Shown here one piece after another: positions 9,401-24,000 of a stretch of DNA of 64,000 nucleotides (its first letter is position 1; each line of letters starts with the position of its first letter). The position numbers and the translations under genes were made by a program. This DNA is from Sipunculus nudus (Eukaryota > Annelida > Sipuncula > Golfingiida > Sipunculidae), in NCBI GenBank assembly GCA_026874595.1, contig CM049313.1, forward strand, positions 80,672,659 through 80,736,658, given 5' to 3'. The notes beneath the pieces were generated by a model. The model was not told the DNA's origin. It saw only the letters and a list, made by a program, of their open reading frames with translations, and searched no databases.

Positions 9401-12400
9401 GCGATTTCACGGTGACATGCCCTATAGGCCACAGATATGCAGGCATCCTTTTGAAACTGATACATGTTACGTCATACACTAATATCTCGAAAGCAATTGT
9501 TCAGTTTTTGGAAAATTACCGCTAGGGGGCGCTGCACTGCAACCCCGTACCTACTATCATTGTTTAACCATATCTCCAAAACTACACATTTTAGCTACAT
9601 AAACTGTACACCATATGAATTGGCGTTTCATGGCCTTTCTGCCCATGACCTCTTTTGTTTAATCATACACGGTCCCCGCAAATTTTAGCAACTTTGTAAA
9701 AATTAAAACCCGCATGCACAAATACATATGCCATCACGCATGCATGCACGCGTTTTAGTATGAAAGACAGACACGCTTTCCCGTGACTGCAAACATTATA
9801 GCGTTCGCCGTATAAAATAAGTGACCACAGGCACTCTTTGCGGGCCGGTTTGCCATTTCTGTCGCGTTATAGTTTGTTGCTTGCCGGAATCAGAGATTTC
9901 GACAAGTATGTTGATCAGTTCCGTTTGTTTGTTTGTCTGTATGTCCCCGCTCTACAGGCCACAATTTTGCACCAATCGTCCTGATACTTATAGATAGAGT
10001 GTATAATCGGTTCTTCTCGGAGCCTATTGTTTTTGGTCATGATCGGTCAAGGGTCAAGGTCAGGGTCACCAAAAAGCTCAAAAACGGTTTTTTCTTCATA
10101 CCTTCGTCAAAAATAGCCGTAGGCACCTAATCTGTAGCCCGTTTTATTTGCCACTGCATGGCCACTTCCAACACTGCAAAATTGCCTCATTTCGCTGTTA
10201 CCATGGTTACGCAATTTTGGGGAGAAATCATGGAATTTCGTGATATTTTTCAAATTTGCAGCAATTTTACTGATTCTGAGATATTTTATGTAACATAAGA
10301 ATATCTCGAAACGGGTTTTTCAGATTTTGGAAATGGCCGCCAGGGGGCGTTGCAGATGAAAAAACATGAAAATTTCTTTTGGTGCTATACCTCCAGAACT
10401 ATTAAACATTGGGCCATTTCCATCACAGCACCTTAAACTAGGGTCCATGGGCTTATTCTTGCGCATAGGTGCCAAAGTGCGCTATTGCCAGATTTCTCTA
10501 TTTTTGGGGTAAAACCTTTGAATTTTGAAAATATGCAGTTTTCAGCTTCTAACTCTGTCAGTTTTTATGCTAGAGAGGTCAAAATTTTTGCATCTTGTAG
10601 CCCTTGGTGAGTTCTCGGTGATCCAACCAAAAATCTTGCAAAATCTCGCACCGTTTCTCGTCGAATGAGATTTCGCGATTTCACGGTGACATGCCCTATA
10701 GGCCACAGATATGCAGGCATCCTTTTGAAACTGATACATGTTACGTCATACACTAATATCTCGAAAGCAATTGTTCAGTTTTTGGAAAATTACCGCTAGG
10801 GGGCGCTGCACTGCAACCCCGTACCTACTATCATTGTTTAACCATATCTCCAAAACTACACATTTTAGCTACATAAACTGTACACCATATGAATTGGCGT
10901 TTCATGGCCTTTCTGCCCATGACCTCTTTTGTTTAATCATACACGGTCCCCGCAAATTTTAGCAACTTTGTAAAAATTAAAACCCGCATGCACAAATACA
11001 TATGCCATCACGCATGCATGCACGCGTTTTAGTATGAAAGACAGACACGCTTTCCCGTGACTGCAAACATTATAGCGTTCGCCGTATAAAATAAGTGACC
11101 ACAGGCACTCTTTGCGGGCCGGTTTGCCATTTCTGTCGCGTTATAGTTTGTTGCTTGCCGGAATCAGAGATTTCGACAAGTATGTTGATCAGTTCCGTTT
11201 GTTTGTTTGTCTGTATGTCCCCGCTCTACAGGCCACAATTTTGCACCAATCGTCCTGATACTTATAGATAGAGTGTATAATCGGTTCTTCTCGGAGCCTA
11301 TTGTTTTTGGTCATGATCGGTCAAGGGTCAAGGTCAGGGTCACCAAAAAGCTCAAAAACGGTTTTTTCTTCATACCTTCGTCAAAAATAGCCGTAGGCAC
11401 CTAATCTGTAGCCCGTTTTATTTGCCACTGCATGGCCACTTCCAACACTGCAAAATTGCCTCATTTCGCTGTTACCATGGTTACGCAATTTTGGGGAGAA
11501 ATCATGGAATTTCGTGATATTTTTCAAATTTGCAGCAATTTTACTGATTCTGAGATATTTTATGTAACATAAGAATATCTCGAAACGGGTTTTTCAGATT
11601 TTGGAAATGGCCGCCAGGGGGCGTTGCAGATGAAAAAACATGAAAATTTCTTTTGGTGCTATACCTCCAGAACTATTAAACATTGGGCCATTTCCATCAC
11701 AGCACCTTAAACTAGGGTCCATGGGCTTATTCTTGCGCATAGGTGCCAAAGTGCGCTATTGCCAGATTTCTCTATTTTTGGGGTAAAACCTTTGAATTTT
11801 GAAAATATGCAGTTTTCAGCTTCTAACTCTGTCAGTTTTTATGCTAGAGAGGTCAAAATTTTTGCATCTTGTAGCCCTTGGTGAGTTCTCGGTGATCCAA
11901 CCAAAAATCTTGCAAAATCTCGCACCGTTTCTCGTCGAATGAGATTTCGCGATTTCACGGTGACATGCCCTATAGGCCACAGATATGCAGGCATCCTTTT
12001 GAAACTGATACATGTTACGTCATACACTAATATCTCGAAAGCAATTGTTCAGTTTTTGGAAAATTACCGCTAGGGGGCGCTGCACTGCAACCCCGTACCT
12101 ACTATCATTGTTTAACCATATCTCCAAAACTACACATTTTAGCTACATAAACTGTACACCATATGAATTGGCGTTTCATGGCCTTTCTGCCCATGACCTC
12201 TTTTGTTTAATCATACACGGTCCCCGCAAATTTTAGCAACTTTGTAAAAATTAAAACCCGCATGCACAAATACATATGCCATCACGCATGCATGCACGCG
12301 TTTTAGTATGAAAGACAGACACGCTTTCCCGTGACTGCAAACATTATAGCGTTCGCCGTATAAAATAAGTGACCACAGGCACTCTTTGCGGGCCGGTTTG

Positions 12401-14690
12401 CCATTTCTGTCGCGTTATAGTTTGTTGCTTGCCGGAATCAGAGATTTCGACAAGTATGTTGATCAGTTCCGTTTGTTTGTTTGTCTGTATGTCCCCGCTC
12501 TACAGGCCACAATTTTGCACCAATCGTCCTGATACTTATAGATAGAGTGTATAATCGGTTCTTCTCGGAGCCTATTGTTTTTGGTCATGATCGGTCAAGG
12601 GTCAAGGTCAGGGTCACCAAAAAGCTCAAAAACGGTTTTTTCTTCATACCTTCGTCAAAAATAGCCGTAGGCACCTAATCTGTAGCCCGTTTTATTTGCC
12701 ACTGCATGGCCACTTCCAACACTGCAAAATTGCCTCATTTCGCTGTTACCATGGTTACGCAATTTTGGGGAGAAATCATGGAATTTCGTGATATTTTTCA
12801 AATTTGCAGCAATTTTACTGATTCTGAGATATTTTATGTAACATAAGAATATCTCGAAACGGGTTTTTCAGATTTTGGAAATGGCCGCCAGGGGGCGTTG
12901 CAGATGAAAAAACATGAAAATTTCTTTTGGTGCTATACCTCCAGAACTATTAAACATTGGGCCATTTCCATCACAGCACCTTAAACTAGGGTCCATGGGC
13001 TTATTCTTGCGCATAGGTGCCAAAGTGCGCTATTGCCAGATTTCTCTATTTTTGGGGTAAAACCTTTGAATTTTGAAAATATGCAGTTTTCAGCTTCTAA
13101 CTCTGTCAGTTTTTATGCTAGAGAGGTCAAAATTTTTGCATCTTGTAGCCCTTGGTGAGTTCTCGGTGATCCAACCAAAAATCTTGCAAAATCTCGCACC
13201 GTTTCTCGTCGAATGAGATTTCGCGATTTCACGGTGACATGCCCTATAGGCCACAGATATGCAGGCATCCTTTTGAAACTGATACATGTTACGTCATACA
13301 CTAATATCTCGAAAGCAATTGTTCAGTTTTTGGAAAATTACCGCTAGGGGGCGCTGCACTGCAACCCCGTACCTACTATCATTGTTTAACCATATCTCCA
13401 AAACTACACATTTTAGCTACATAAACTGTACACCATATGAATTGGCGTTTCATGGCCTTTCTGCCCATGACCTCTTTTGTTTAATCATACACGGTCCCCG
13501 CAAATTTTAGCAACTTTGTAAAAATTAAAACCCGCATGCACAAATACATATGCCATCACGCATGCATGCACGCGTTTTAGTATGAAAGACAGACACGCTT
13601 TCCCGTGACTGCAAACATTATAGCGTTCGCCGTATAAAATAAGTGACCACAGGCACTCTTTGCGGGCCGGTTTGCCATTTCTGTCGCGTTATAGTTTGTT
13701 GCTTGCCGGAATCAGAGATTTCGACAAGTATGTTGATCAGTTCCGTTTGTTTGTTTGTCTGTATGTCCCCGCTCTACAGGCCACAATTTTGCACCAATCG
13801 TCCTGATACTTATAGATAGAGTGTATAATCGGTTCTTCTCGGAGCCTATTGTTTTTGGTCATGATCGGTCAAGGGTCAAGGTCAGGGTCACCAAAAAGCT
13901 CAAAAACGGTTTTTTCTTCATACCTTCGTCAAAAATAGCCGTAGGCACCTAATCTGTAGCCCGTTTTATTTGCCACTGCATGGCCACTTCCAACACTGCA
14001 AAATTGCCTCATTTCGCTGTTACCATGGTTACGCAATTTTGGGGAGAAATCATGGAATTTCGTGATATTTTTCAAATTTGCAGCAATTTTACTGATTCTG
14101 AGATATTTTATGTAACATAAGAATATCTCGAAACGGGTTTTTCAGATTTTGGAAATGGCCGCCAGGGGGCGTTGCAGATGAAAAAACATGAAAATTTGTT
14201 TTGGTGCTATACCTCCAGAACTATTAAACATTGGGCCATTTCCATCACAGCACCTTAAACTAGGGTCCATGGGCTTATTCTTGCGCATAGGTGCCAAAGT
14301 GCGCTATTGCCAGATTTCTCTATTTTTGGGGTAAAACCTTTGAATTTTGAAAATATGCAGTTTTCAGCTTCTAACTCTGTCAGTTTTTATGCTAGAGAGG
14401 TCAAAATTTTTGCATCTTGTAGCCCTTGGTGAGTTCTCGGTGATCCAACCAAAAATCTTGCAAAATCTCGCACCGTTTCTCGTCGAATGAGATTTCGCGA
14501 TTTCACGGTGACATGCCCTATAGGCCACAGATATGCAGGCATCCTTTTGAAACTGATACATGTTACGTCATACACTAATATCTCGAAAGCAATTGTTCAG
14601 TTTTTGGAAAATTACCGCTAGGGGGCGCTGCACTGCAACCCCGTACCTACTATCATTGTTTAACCATATCTCCAAAACTACACATTTTAG

Positions 14691-17600
14691 GTACATAAAC
14701 TGTACACCATATGAATTGGCGTTTCATGGCCTTTCTGCCCATGACCTCTTTTGTTTAATCATACACGGTCCCCGCAAATTTTAGCAACTTTGTAAAAATT
14801 AAAACCCGCATGCACAAATACATATGCCATCACGCATGCATGCACGCGTTTTAGTATGAAAGACAGACACGCTTTCCCGTGACTGCAAAAATTATAGCGT
14901 TCGCCGTATAAAATAAGTGACCACAGGCACTCTTTGCGGGCCGGTTTGCCATTTCTGTCGCGTTATAGTTTATTGCTTGCCGGAATCAGAGATTTCGACA
15001 AGTATGTTGATCAGTTCCGTTTGTTTGTTTGTCTGTATGTCCCCGCTCTACAGGCCACAATTTTGCACCAATCGTCCTGATACTTATAGATAGAGTGTAT
15101 AATCGGTTCTTCTCGGAGCCTATTGTTTTTGGTCATGATCGGTCAAGGGTCAAGGTCAGGGTCACCAAAAAGCTCAAAAACGGTTTTTTCTTCATACCTT
15201 CGTCAAAATTAGCCGTAGGCACCTAATCTGTAGCCCGTTTTATTTGCCACTGCATGGCCACTTCCAACACTGCAAAATTGCCTCATTTCGCTGTTACCAT
15301 GGTTACGCAGTTTTGGGGAGAAATCATGGAATTTCGTGATATTTTTCAAATTTGCAGCAATTTTACTGATTCTGAGATATTTTATGTAACATAAGAATAT
15401 CTCGAAACGGGTTTTTCAGATTTTGGAAATGGCCGCCAGGGGGCGTTGCAGATGAAAAAACATGAAAATTTGTTTTGGTGCTATACCTCCAGAACTATTA
15501 AACATTGGGCCATTTCCATCACAGCACCTTAAACTAGGGTCCATGGGCTTATTTTTGCGCATAGGTGCCAAAGTGCGCTATTGCCAGATTTCTCTTTTTT
15601 TGGGGTAAAACCTTTGAATTTTGAAAATATGCAGTTTTCAGCTTCTAACTCTGTCAGTTTTTATGCTAGAGAGGTCAAAATTTTTGCATCTTGTAGCCCT
15701 TGGTGAGTTCTCGGTGATCCAACCAAAAATCTTGCAAAATCTCGCACCGTTTCTCGTCGAATGAGATTTCGCGATTTCACGGTGACATGCCCTATAGGCC
15801 ACAGATATGCAGGCATCCTTTTGAAACTGATACATGTTACGTCATACACTAATATCTCGAAAGCAATTGTTCAGTTTTTGGAAAATTACCGCTAGGGGGC
15901 GCTGCACTGCAACCCCGTACCTACTATCATTGTTTAACCATATCTCCAAAACTACACATTTTAGGTACATAAACTGTACACCATATGAATTGGCGTTTCA
16001 TGGCCTTTCTGCCCATGACCTCTTTTGTTTAATCATACACGGTCCCCGCAAATTTTAGCAACTTTGTAAAAATTAAAACCCGCATGCACAAATACATATG
16101 CCATCACGCATGCATGCACGCGTTTTAGTATGAAAGACAGACACGCTTTCCCGTGACTGCAAAAATTATAGCGTTCGCCGTATAAAATAAGTGACCACAG
16201 GCACTCTTTGCGGGCCGGTTTGCCATTTCTGTCGCGTTATAGTTTATTGCTTGCCGGAATCAGAGATTTCGACAAGTATGTTGATCAGTTCCGTTTGTTT
16301 GTTTGTCTGTATGTCCCCGCTCTACAGGCCACAATTTTGCACCAATCGTCCTGATACTTATAGATAGAGTGTATAATCGGTTCTTCTCGGAGCCTATTGT
16401 TTTTGGTCATGATCGGTCAAGGGTCAAGGTCAGGGTCACCAAAAAGCTCAAAAACGGTTTTTTCTTCATACCTTCGTCAAAATTAGCCGTAGGCACCTAA
16501 TCTGTAGCCCGTTTTATTTGCCACTGCATGGCCACTTCCAACACTGCAAAATTGCCTCATTTCGCTGTTACCATGGTTACGCAGTTTTGGGGAGAAATCA
16601 TGGAATTTCGTGATATTTTTCAAATTTGCAGCAATTTTACTGATTCTGAGATATTTTATGTAACATAAGAATATCTCGAAACGGGTTTTTCAGATTTTGG
16701 AAATGGCCGCCAGGGGGCGTTGCAGATGAAAAAACATGAAAATTTGTTTTGGTGCTATACCTCCAGAACTATTAAACATTGGGCCATTTCCATCACAGCA
16801 CCTTAAACTAGGGTCCATGGGCTTATTTTTGCGCATAGGTGCCAAAGTGCGCTATTGCCAGATTTCTCTTTTTTTGGGGTAAAACCTTTGAATTTTGAAA
16901 ATATGCAGTTTTCAGCTTCTAACTCTGTCAGTTTTTATGCTAGAGAGGTCAAAATTTTTGCATCTTGTAGCCCTTGGTGAGTTCTCGGTGATCCAACCAA
17001 AAATCTTGCAAAATCTCGCACCGTTTCTCGTCGAATGAGATTTCGCGATTTCACGGTGACATGCCCTATAGGCCACAGATATGCAGGCATCCTTTTGAAA
17101 CTGATACATGTTACGTCATACACTAATATCTCGAAAGCAATTGTTCAGTTTTTGGAAAATTACCGCTAGGGGGCGCTGCACTGCAACCCCGTACCTACTA
17201 TCATTGTTTAACCATATCTCCAAAACTACACATTTTAGGTACATAAACTGTACACCATATGAATTGGCGTTTCATGGCCTTTCTGCCCATGACCTCTTTT
17301 GTTTAATCATACACGGTCCCCGCAAATTTTAGCAACTTTGTAAAAATTAAAACCCGCATGCACAAATACATATGCCATCACGCATGCATGCACGCGTTTT
17401 AGTATGAAAGACAGACACGCTTTCCCGTGACTGCAAAAATTATAGCGTTCGCCGTATAAAATAAGTGACCACAGGCACTCTTTGCGGGCCGGTTTGCCAT
17501 TTCTGTCGCGTTATAGTTTATTGCTTGCCGGAATCAGAGATTTCGACAAGTATGTTGATCAGTTCCGTTTGTTTGTTTGTCTGTATGTCCCCGCTCTACA

Positions 17601-18144
17601 GGCCACAATTTTGCACCAATCGTCCTGATACTTATAGATAGAGTGTATAATCGGTTCTTCTCGGAGCCTATTGTTTTTGGTCATGATCGGTCAAGGGTCA
17701 AGGTCAGGGTCACCAAAAAGCTCAAAAACGGTTTTTTCTTCATACCTTCGTCAAAATTAGCCGTAGGCACCTAATCTGTAGCCCGTTTTATTTGCCACTG
17801 CATGGCCACTTCCAACACTGCAAAATTGCCTCATTTCGCTGTTACCATGGTTACGCAGTTTTGGGGAGAAATCATGGAATTTCGTGATATTTTTCAAATT
17901 TGCAGCAATTTTACTGATTCTGAGATATTTTATGTAACATAAGAATATCTCGAAACGGGTTTTTCAGATTTTGGAAATGGCCGCCAGGGGGCGTTGCAGA
18001 TGAAAAAACATGAAAATTTGTTTTGGTGCTATACCTCCAGAACTATTAAACATTGGGCCATTTCCATCACAGCACCTTAAACTAGGGTCCATGGGCTTAT
18101 TTTTGCGCATAGGTGCCAAAGTGCGCTATTGCCAGATTTCTCTT
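14691..18144 (+). repeat. B array, block 2 (subtype B2)
   Basis: From 14691 the units carry the alternative alleles: TTTAGGTACAT, GCAAAAATTATAG, GTTTATTGC, AAATTAGCCG, GCAGTTTTGG, AATTTGTTTTGG, TTATTTTTGCG, TCTCTTTTTT. The last B2 base is at 18144. The preceding switch lies between 14322 and 14691. Confidence 0.85.
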
Positions 18145-18512
18145 TTTTTGGGGTAAAACCTTTGAATTTTGAAAATATGCAGTTTTCAGCTTCTAACTCT
18201 GTCAGTTTTTATGCTAGAGAGGTCAAAATTTTTGCATCTTGTAGCCCTTGGTGAGTTCTCGGTGATCCAACCAAAAATCTTGCAAAATCTCGCACCGTTT
18301 CTCGTCGAATGAGATTTCGCGATTTCACGGTGACATGCCCTATAGGCCACAGATATGCAGGCATCCTTTTGAAACTGATACATGTTACGTCATACACTAA
18401 TATCTCGAAAGCAATTGTTCAGTTTTTGGAAAATTACCGCTAGGGGGCGCTGCACTGCAACCCCGTACCTACTATCATTGTTTAACCATATCTCCAAAAC
18501 TACACATTTTAG

Positions 18513-20692
18513 CTACATAAACTGTACACCATATGAATTGGCGTTTCATGGCCTTTCTGCCCATGACCTCTTTTGTTTAATCATACACGGTCCCCGCAAA
18601 TTTTAGCAACTTTGTAAAAATTAAAACCCGCATGCACAAATACATATGCCATCACGCATGCATGCACGCGTTTTAGTATGAAAGACAGACACGCTTTCCC
18701 GTGACTGCAAACATTATAGCGTTCGCCGTATAAAATAAGTGACCACAGGCACTCTTTGCGGGCCGGTTTGCCATTTCTGTCGCGTTATAGTTTGTTGCTT
18801 GCCGGAATCAGAGATTTCGACAAGTATGTTGATCAGTTCCGTTTGTTTGTTTGTCTGTATGTCCCCGCTCTACAGGCCACAATTTTGCACCAATCGTCCT
18901 GATACTTATAGATAGAGTGTATAATCGGTTCTTCTCGGAGCCTATTGTTTTTGGTCATGATCGGTCAAGGGTCAAGGTCAGGGTCACCAAAAAGCTCAAA
19001 AACGGTTTTTTCTTCATACCTTCGTCAAAAATAGCCGTAGGCACCTAATCTGTAGCCCGTTTTATTTGCCACTGCATGGCCACTTCCAACACTGCAAAAT
19101 TGCCTCATTTCGCTGTTACCATGGTTACGCAATTTTGGGGAGAAATCATGGAATTTCGTGATATTTTTCAAATTTGCAGCAATTTTACTGATTCTGAGAT
19201 ATTTTATGTAACATAAGAATATCTCGAAACGGGTTTTTCAGATTTTGGAAATGGCCGCCAGGGGGCGTTGCAGATGAAAAAACATGAAAATTTCTTTTGG
19301 TGCTATACCTCCAGAACTATTAAACATTGGGCCATTTCCATCACAGCACCTTAAACTAGGGTCCATGGGCTTATTCTTGCGCATAGGTGCCAAAGTGCGC
19401 TATTGCCAGATTTCTCTATTTTTGGGGTAAAACCTTTGAATTTTGAAAATATGCAGTTTTCAGCTTCTAACTCTGTCAGTTTTTATGCTAGAGAGGTCAA
19501 AATTTTTGCATCTTGTAGCCCTTGGTGAGTTCTCGGTGATCCAACCAAAAATCTTGCAAAATCTCGCACCGTTTCTCGTCGAATGAGATTTCGCGATTTC
19601 ACGGTGACATGCCCTATAGGCCACAGATATGCAGGCATCCTTTTGAAACTGATACATGTTACGTCATACACTAATATCTCGAAAGCAATTGTTCAGTTTT
19701 TGGAAAATTACCGCTAGGGGGCGCTGCACTGCAACCCCGTACCTACTATCATTGTTTAACCATATCTCCAAAACTACACATTTTAGCTACATAAACTGTA
19801 CACCATATGAATTGGCGTTTCATGGCCTTTCTGCCCATGACCTCTTTTGTTTAATCATACACGGTCCCCGCAAATTTTAGCAACTTTGTAAAAATTAAAA
19901 CCCGCATGCACAAATACATATGCCATCACGCATGCATGCACGCGTTTTAGTATGAAAGACAGACACGCTTTCCCGTGACTGCAAACATTATAGCGTTCGC
20001 CGTATAAAATAAGTGACCACAGGCACTCTTTGCGGGCCGGTTTGCCATTTCTGTCGCGTTATAGTTTGTTGCTTGCCGGAATCAGAGATTTCGACAAGTA
20101 TGTTGATCAGTTCCGTTTGTTTGTTTGTCTGTATGTCCCCGCTCTACAGGCCACAATTTTGCACCAATCGTCCTGATACTTATAGATAGAGTGTATAATC
20201 GGTTCTTCTCGGAGCCTATTGTTTTTGGTCATGATCGGTCAAGGGTCAAGGTCAGGGTCACCAAAAAGCTCAAAAACGGTTTTTTCTTCATACCTTCGTC
20301 AAAAATAGCCGTAGGCACCTAATCTGTAGCCCGTTTTATTTGCCACTGCATGGCCACTTCCAACACTGCAAAATTGCCTCATTTCGCTGTTACCATGGTT
20401 ACGCAATTTTGGGGAGAAATCATGGAATTTCGTGATATTTTTCAAATTTGCAGCAATTTTACTGATTCTGAGATATTTTATGTAACATAAGAATATCTCG
20501 AAACGGGTTTTTCAGATTTTGGAAATGGCCGCCAGGGGGCGTTGCAGATGAAAAAACATGAAAATTTCTTTTGGTGCTATACCTCCAGAACTATTAAACA
20601 TTGGGCCATTTCCATCACAGCACCTTAAACTAGGGTCCATGGGCTTATTCTTGCGCATAGGTGCCAAAGTGCGCTATTGCCAGATTTCTCTA
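18513..20692 (+). repeat. B array, block 3 (return to subtype B1)
   Basis: All diagnostic bases from 18513 to 20692 are B1 again, for about 1.7 units. The flanking switches fall at 18144-18513 and 20692-21060, the same part of the unit as the first switch. A single-base loss (CCCC to CCC near 21010) lies inside the second switch interval. Confidence 0.85.
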
Positions 20693-21059
20693 TTTTTGGG
20701 GTAAAACCTTTGAATTTTGAAAATATGCAGTTTTCAGCTTCTAACTCTGTCAGTTTTTATGCTAGAGAGGTCAAAATTTTTGCATCTTGTAGCCCTTGGT
20801 GAGTTCTCGGTGATCCAACCAAAAATCTTGCAAAATCTCGCACCGTTTCTCGTCGAATGAGATTTCGCGATTTCACGGTGACATGCCCTATAGGCCACAG
20901 ATATGCAGGCATCCTTTTGAAACTGATACATGTTACGTCATACACTAATATCTCGAAAGCAATTGTTCAGTTTTTGGAAAATTACCGCTAGGGGGCGCTG
21001 CACTGCAACCCGTACCTACTATCATTGTTTAACCATATCTCCAAAACTACACATTTTAG

Positions 21060-24000
21060 GTACATAAACTGTACACCATATGAATTGGCGTTTCATGGCC
21101 TTTCTGCCCATGACCTCTTTTGTTTAATCATACACGGTCCCCGCAAATTTTAGCAACTTTGTAAAAATTAAAACCCGCATGCACAAATACATATGCCATC
21201 ACGCATGCATGCACGCGTTTTAGTATGAAAGACAGACACGCTTTCCCGTGACTGCAAAAATTATAGCGTTCGCCGTATAAAATAAGTGACCACAGGCACT
21301 CTTTGCGGGCCGGTTTGCCATTTCTGTCGCGTTATAGTTTATTGCTTGCCGGAATCAGAGATTTCGACAAGTATGTTGATCAGTTCCGTTTGTTTGTTTG
21401 TCTGTATGTCCCCGCTCTACAGGCCACAATTTTGCACCAATCGTCCTGATACTTATAGATAGAGTGTATAATCGGTTCTTCTCGGAGCCTATTGTTTTTG
21501 GTCATGATCGGTCAAGGGTCAAGGTCAGGGTCACCAAAAAGCTCAAAAACGGTTTTTTCTTCATACCTTCGTCAAAATTAGCCGTAGGCACCTAATCTGT
21601 AGCCCGTTTTATTTGCCACTGCATGGCCACTTCCAACACTGCAAAATTGCCTCATTTCGCTGTTACCATGGTTACGCAGTTTTGGGGAGAAATCATGGAA
21701 TTTCGTGATATTTTTCAAATTTGCAGCAATTTTACTGATTCTGAGATATTTTATGTAACATAAGAATATCTCGAAACGGGTTTTTCAGATTTTGGAAATG
21801 GCCGCCAGGGGGCGTTGCAGATGAAAAAACATGAAAATTTGTTTTGGTGCTATACCTCCAGAACTATTAAACATTGGGCCATTTCCATCACAGCACCTTA
21901 AACTAGGGTCCATGGGCTTATTTTTGCGCATAGGTGCCAAAGTGCGCTATTGCCAGATTTCTCTTTTTTTGGGGTAAAACCTTTGAATTTTGAAAATATG
22001 CAGTTTTCAGCTTCTAACTCTGTCAGTTTTTATGCTAGAGAGGTCAAAATTTTTGCATCTTGTAGCCCTTGGTGAGTTCTCGGTGATCCAACCAAAAATC
22101 TTGCAAAATCTCGCACCGTTTCTCGTCGAATGAGATTTCGCGATTTCACGGTGACATGCCCTATAGGCCACAGATATGCAGGCATCCTTTTGAAACTGAT
22201 ACATGTTACGTCATACACTAATATCTCGAAAGCAATTGTTCAGTTTTTGGAAAATTACCGCTAGGGGGCGCTGCACTGCAACCCCGTACCTACTATCATT
22301 GTTTAACCATATCTCCAAAACTACACATTTTAGGTACATAAACTGTACACCATATGAATTGGCGTTTCATGGCCTTTCTGCCCATGACCTCTTTTGTTTA
22401 ATCATACACGGTCCCCGCAAATTTTAGCAACTTTGTAAAAATTAAAACCCGCATGCACAAATACATATGCCATCACGCATGCATGCACGCGTTTTAGTAT
22501 GAAAGACAGACACGCTTTCCCGTGACTGCAAAAATTATAGCGTTCGCCGTATAAAATAAGTGACCACAGGCACTCTTTGCGGGCCGGTTTGCCATTTCTG
22601 TCGCGTTATAGTTTATTGCTTGCCGGAATCAGAGATTTCGACAAGTATGTTGATCAGTTCCGTTTGTTTGTTTGTCTGTATGTCCCCGCTCTACAGGCCA
22701 CAATTTTGCACCAATCGTCCTGATACTTATAGATAGAGTGTATAATCGGTTCTTCTCGGAGCCTATTGTTTTTGGTCATGATCGGTCAAGGGTCAAGGTC
22801 AGGGTCACCAAAAAGCTCAAAAACGGTTTTTTCTTCATACCTTCGTCAAAATTAGCCGTAGGCACCTAATCTGTAGCCCGTTTTATTTGCCACTGCATGG
22901 CCACTTCCAACACTGCAAAATTGCCTCATTTCGCTGTTACCATGGTTACGCAGTTTTGGGGAGAAATCATGGAATTTCGTGATATTTTTCAAATTTGCAG
23001 CAATTTTACTGATTCTGAGATATTTTATGTAACATAAGAATATCTCGAAACGGGTTTTTCAGATTTTGGAAATGGCCGCCAGGGGGCGTTGCAGATGAAA
23101 AAACATGAAAATTTGTTTTGGTGCTATACCTCCAGAACTATTAAACATTGGGCCATTTCCATCACAGCACCTTAAACTAGGGTCCATGGGCTTATTTTTG
23201 CGCATAGGTGCCAAAGTGCGCTATTGCCAGATTTCTCTTTTTTTGGGGTAAAACCTTTGAATTTTGAAAATATGCAGTTTTCAGCTTCTAACTCTGTCAG
23301 TTTTTATGCTAGAGAGGTCAAAATTTTTGCATCTTGTAGCCCTTGGTGAGTTCTCGGTGATCCAACCAAAAATCTTGCAAAATCTCGCACCGTTTCTCGT
23401 CGAATGAGATTTCGCGATTTCACGGTGACATGCCCTATAGGCCACAGATATGCAGGCATCCTTTTGAAACTGATACATGTTACGTCATACACTAATATCT
23501 CGAAAGCAATTGTTCAGTTTTTGGAAAATTACCGCTAGGGGGCGCTGCACTGCAACCCCGTACCTACTATCATTGTTTAACCATATCTCCAAAACTACAC
23601 ATTTTAGGTACATAAACTGTACACCATATGAATTGGCGTTTCATGGCCTTTCTGCCCATGACCTCTTTTGTTTAATCATACACGGTCCCCGCAAATTTTA
23701 GCAACTTTGTAAAAATTAAAACCCGCATGCACAAATACATATGCCATCACGCATGCATGCACGCGTTTTAGTATGAAAGACAGACACGCTTTCCCGTGAC
23801 TGCAAACATTATAGCGTTCGCCGTATAAAATAAGTGACCACAGGCACTCTTTGCGGGCCGGTTTGCCATTTCTGTCGCGTTATAGTTTATTGCTTGCCGG
23901 AATCAGAGATTTCGACAAGTATGTTGATCAGTTCCGTTTGTTTGTTTGTCTGTATGTCCCCGCTCTACAGGCCACAATTTTGCACCAATCGTCCTGATAC

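Larger units (their letters stand above)
2233..14322 (+). repeat. B array, block 1 (subtype B1)
   Basis: Units carry the B1 alleles: AAAATAGCCG, GCAATTTTGG, AATTTCTTTTGG, TTATTCTTGCG, TCTCTATTTT, TTTAGCTACAT, GCAAACATTATAG, GTTTGTTGC. Two adjacent units (4781, 6055) share CCAGAGATATG for CCACAGATATG, and the 7329 unit has ACATGGCCTATAG for ACATGCCCTATAG. In the last unit one B2 base already appears at 14198. Confidence 0.85.
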
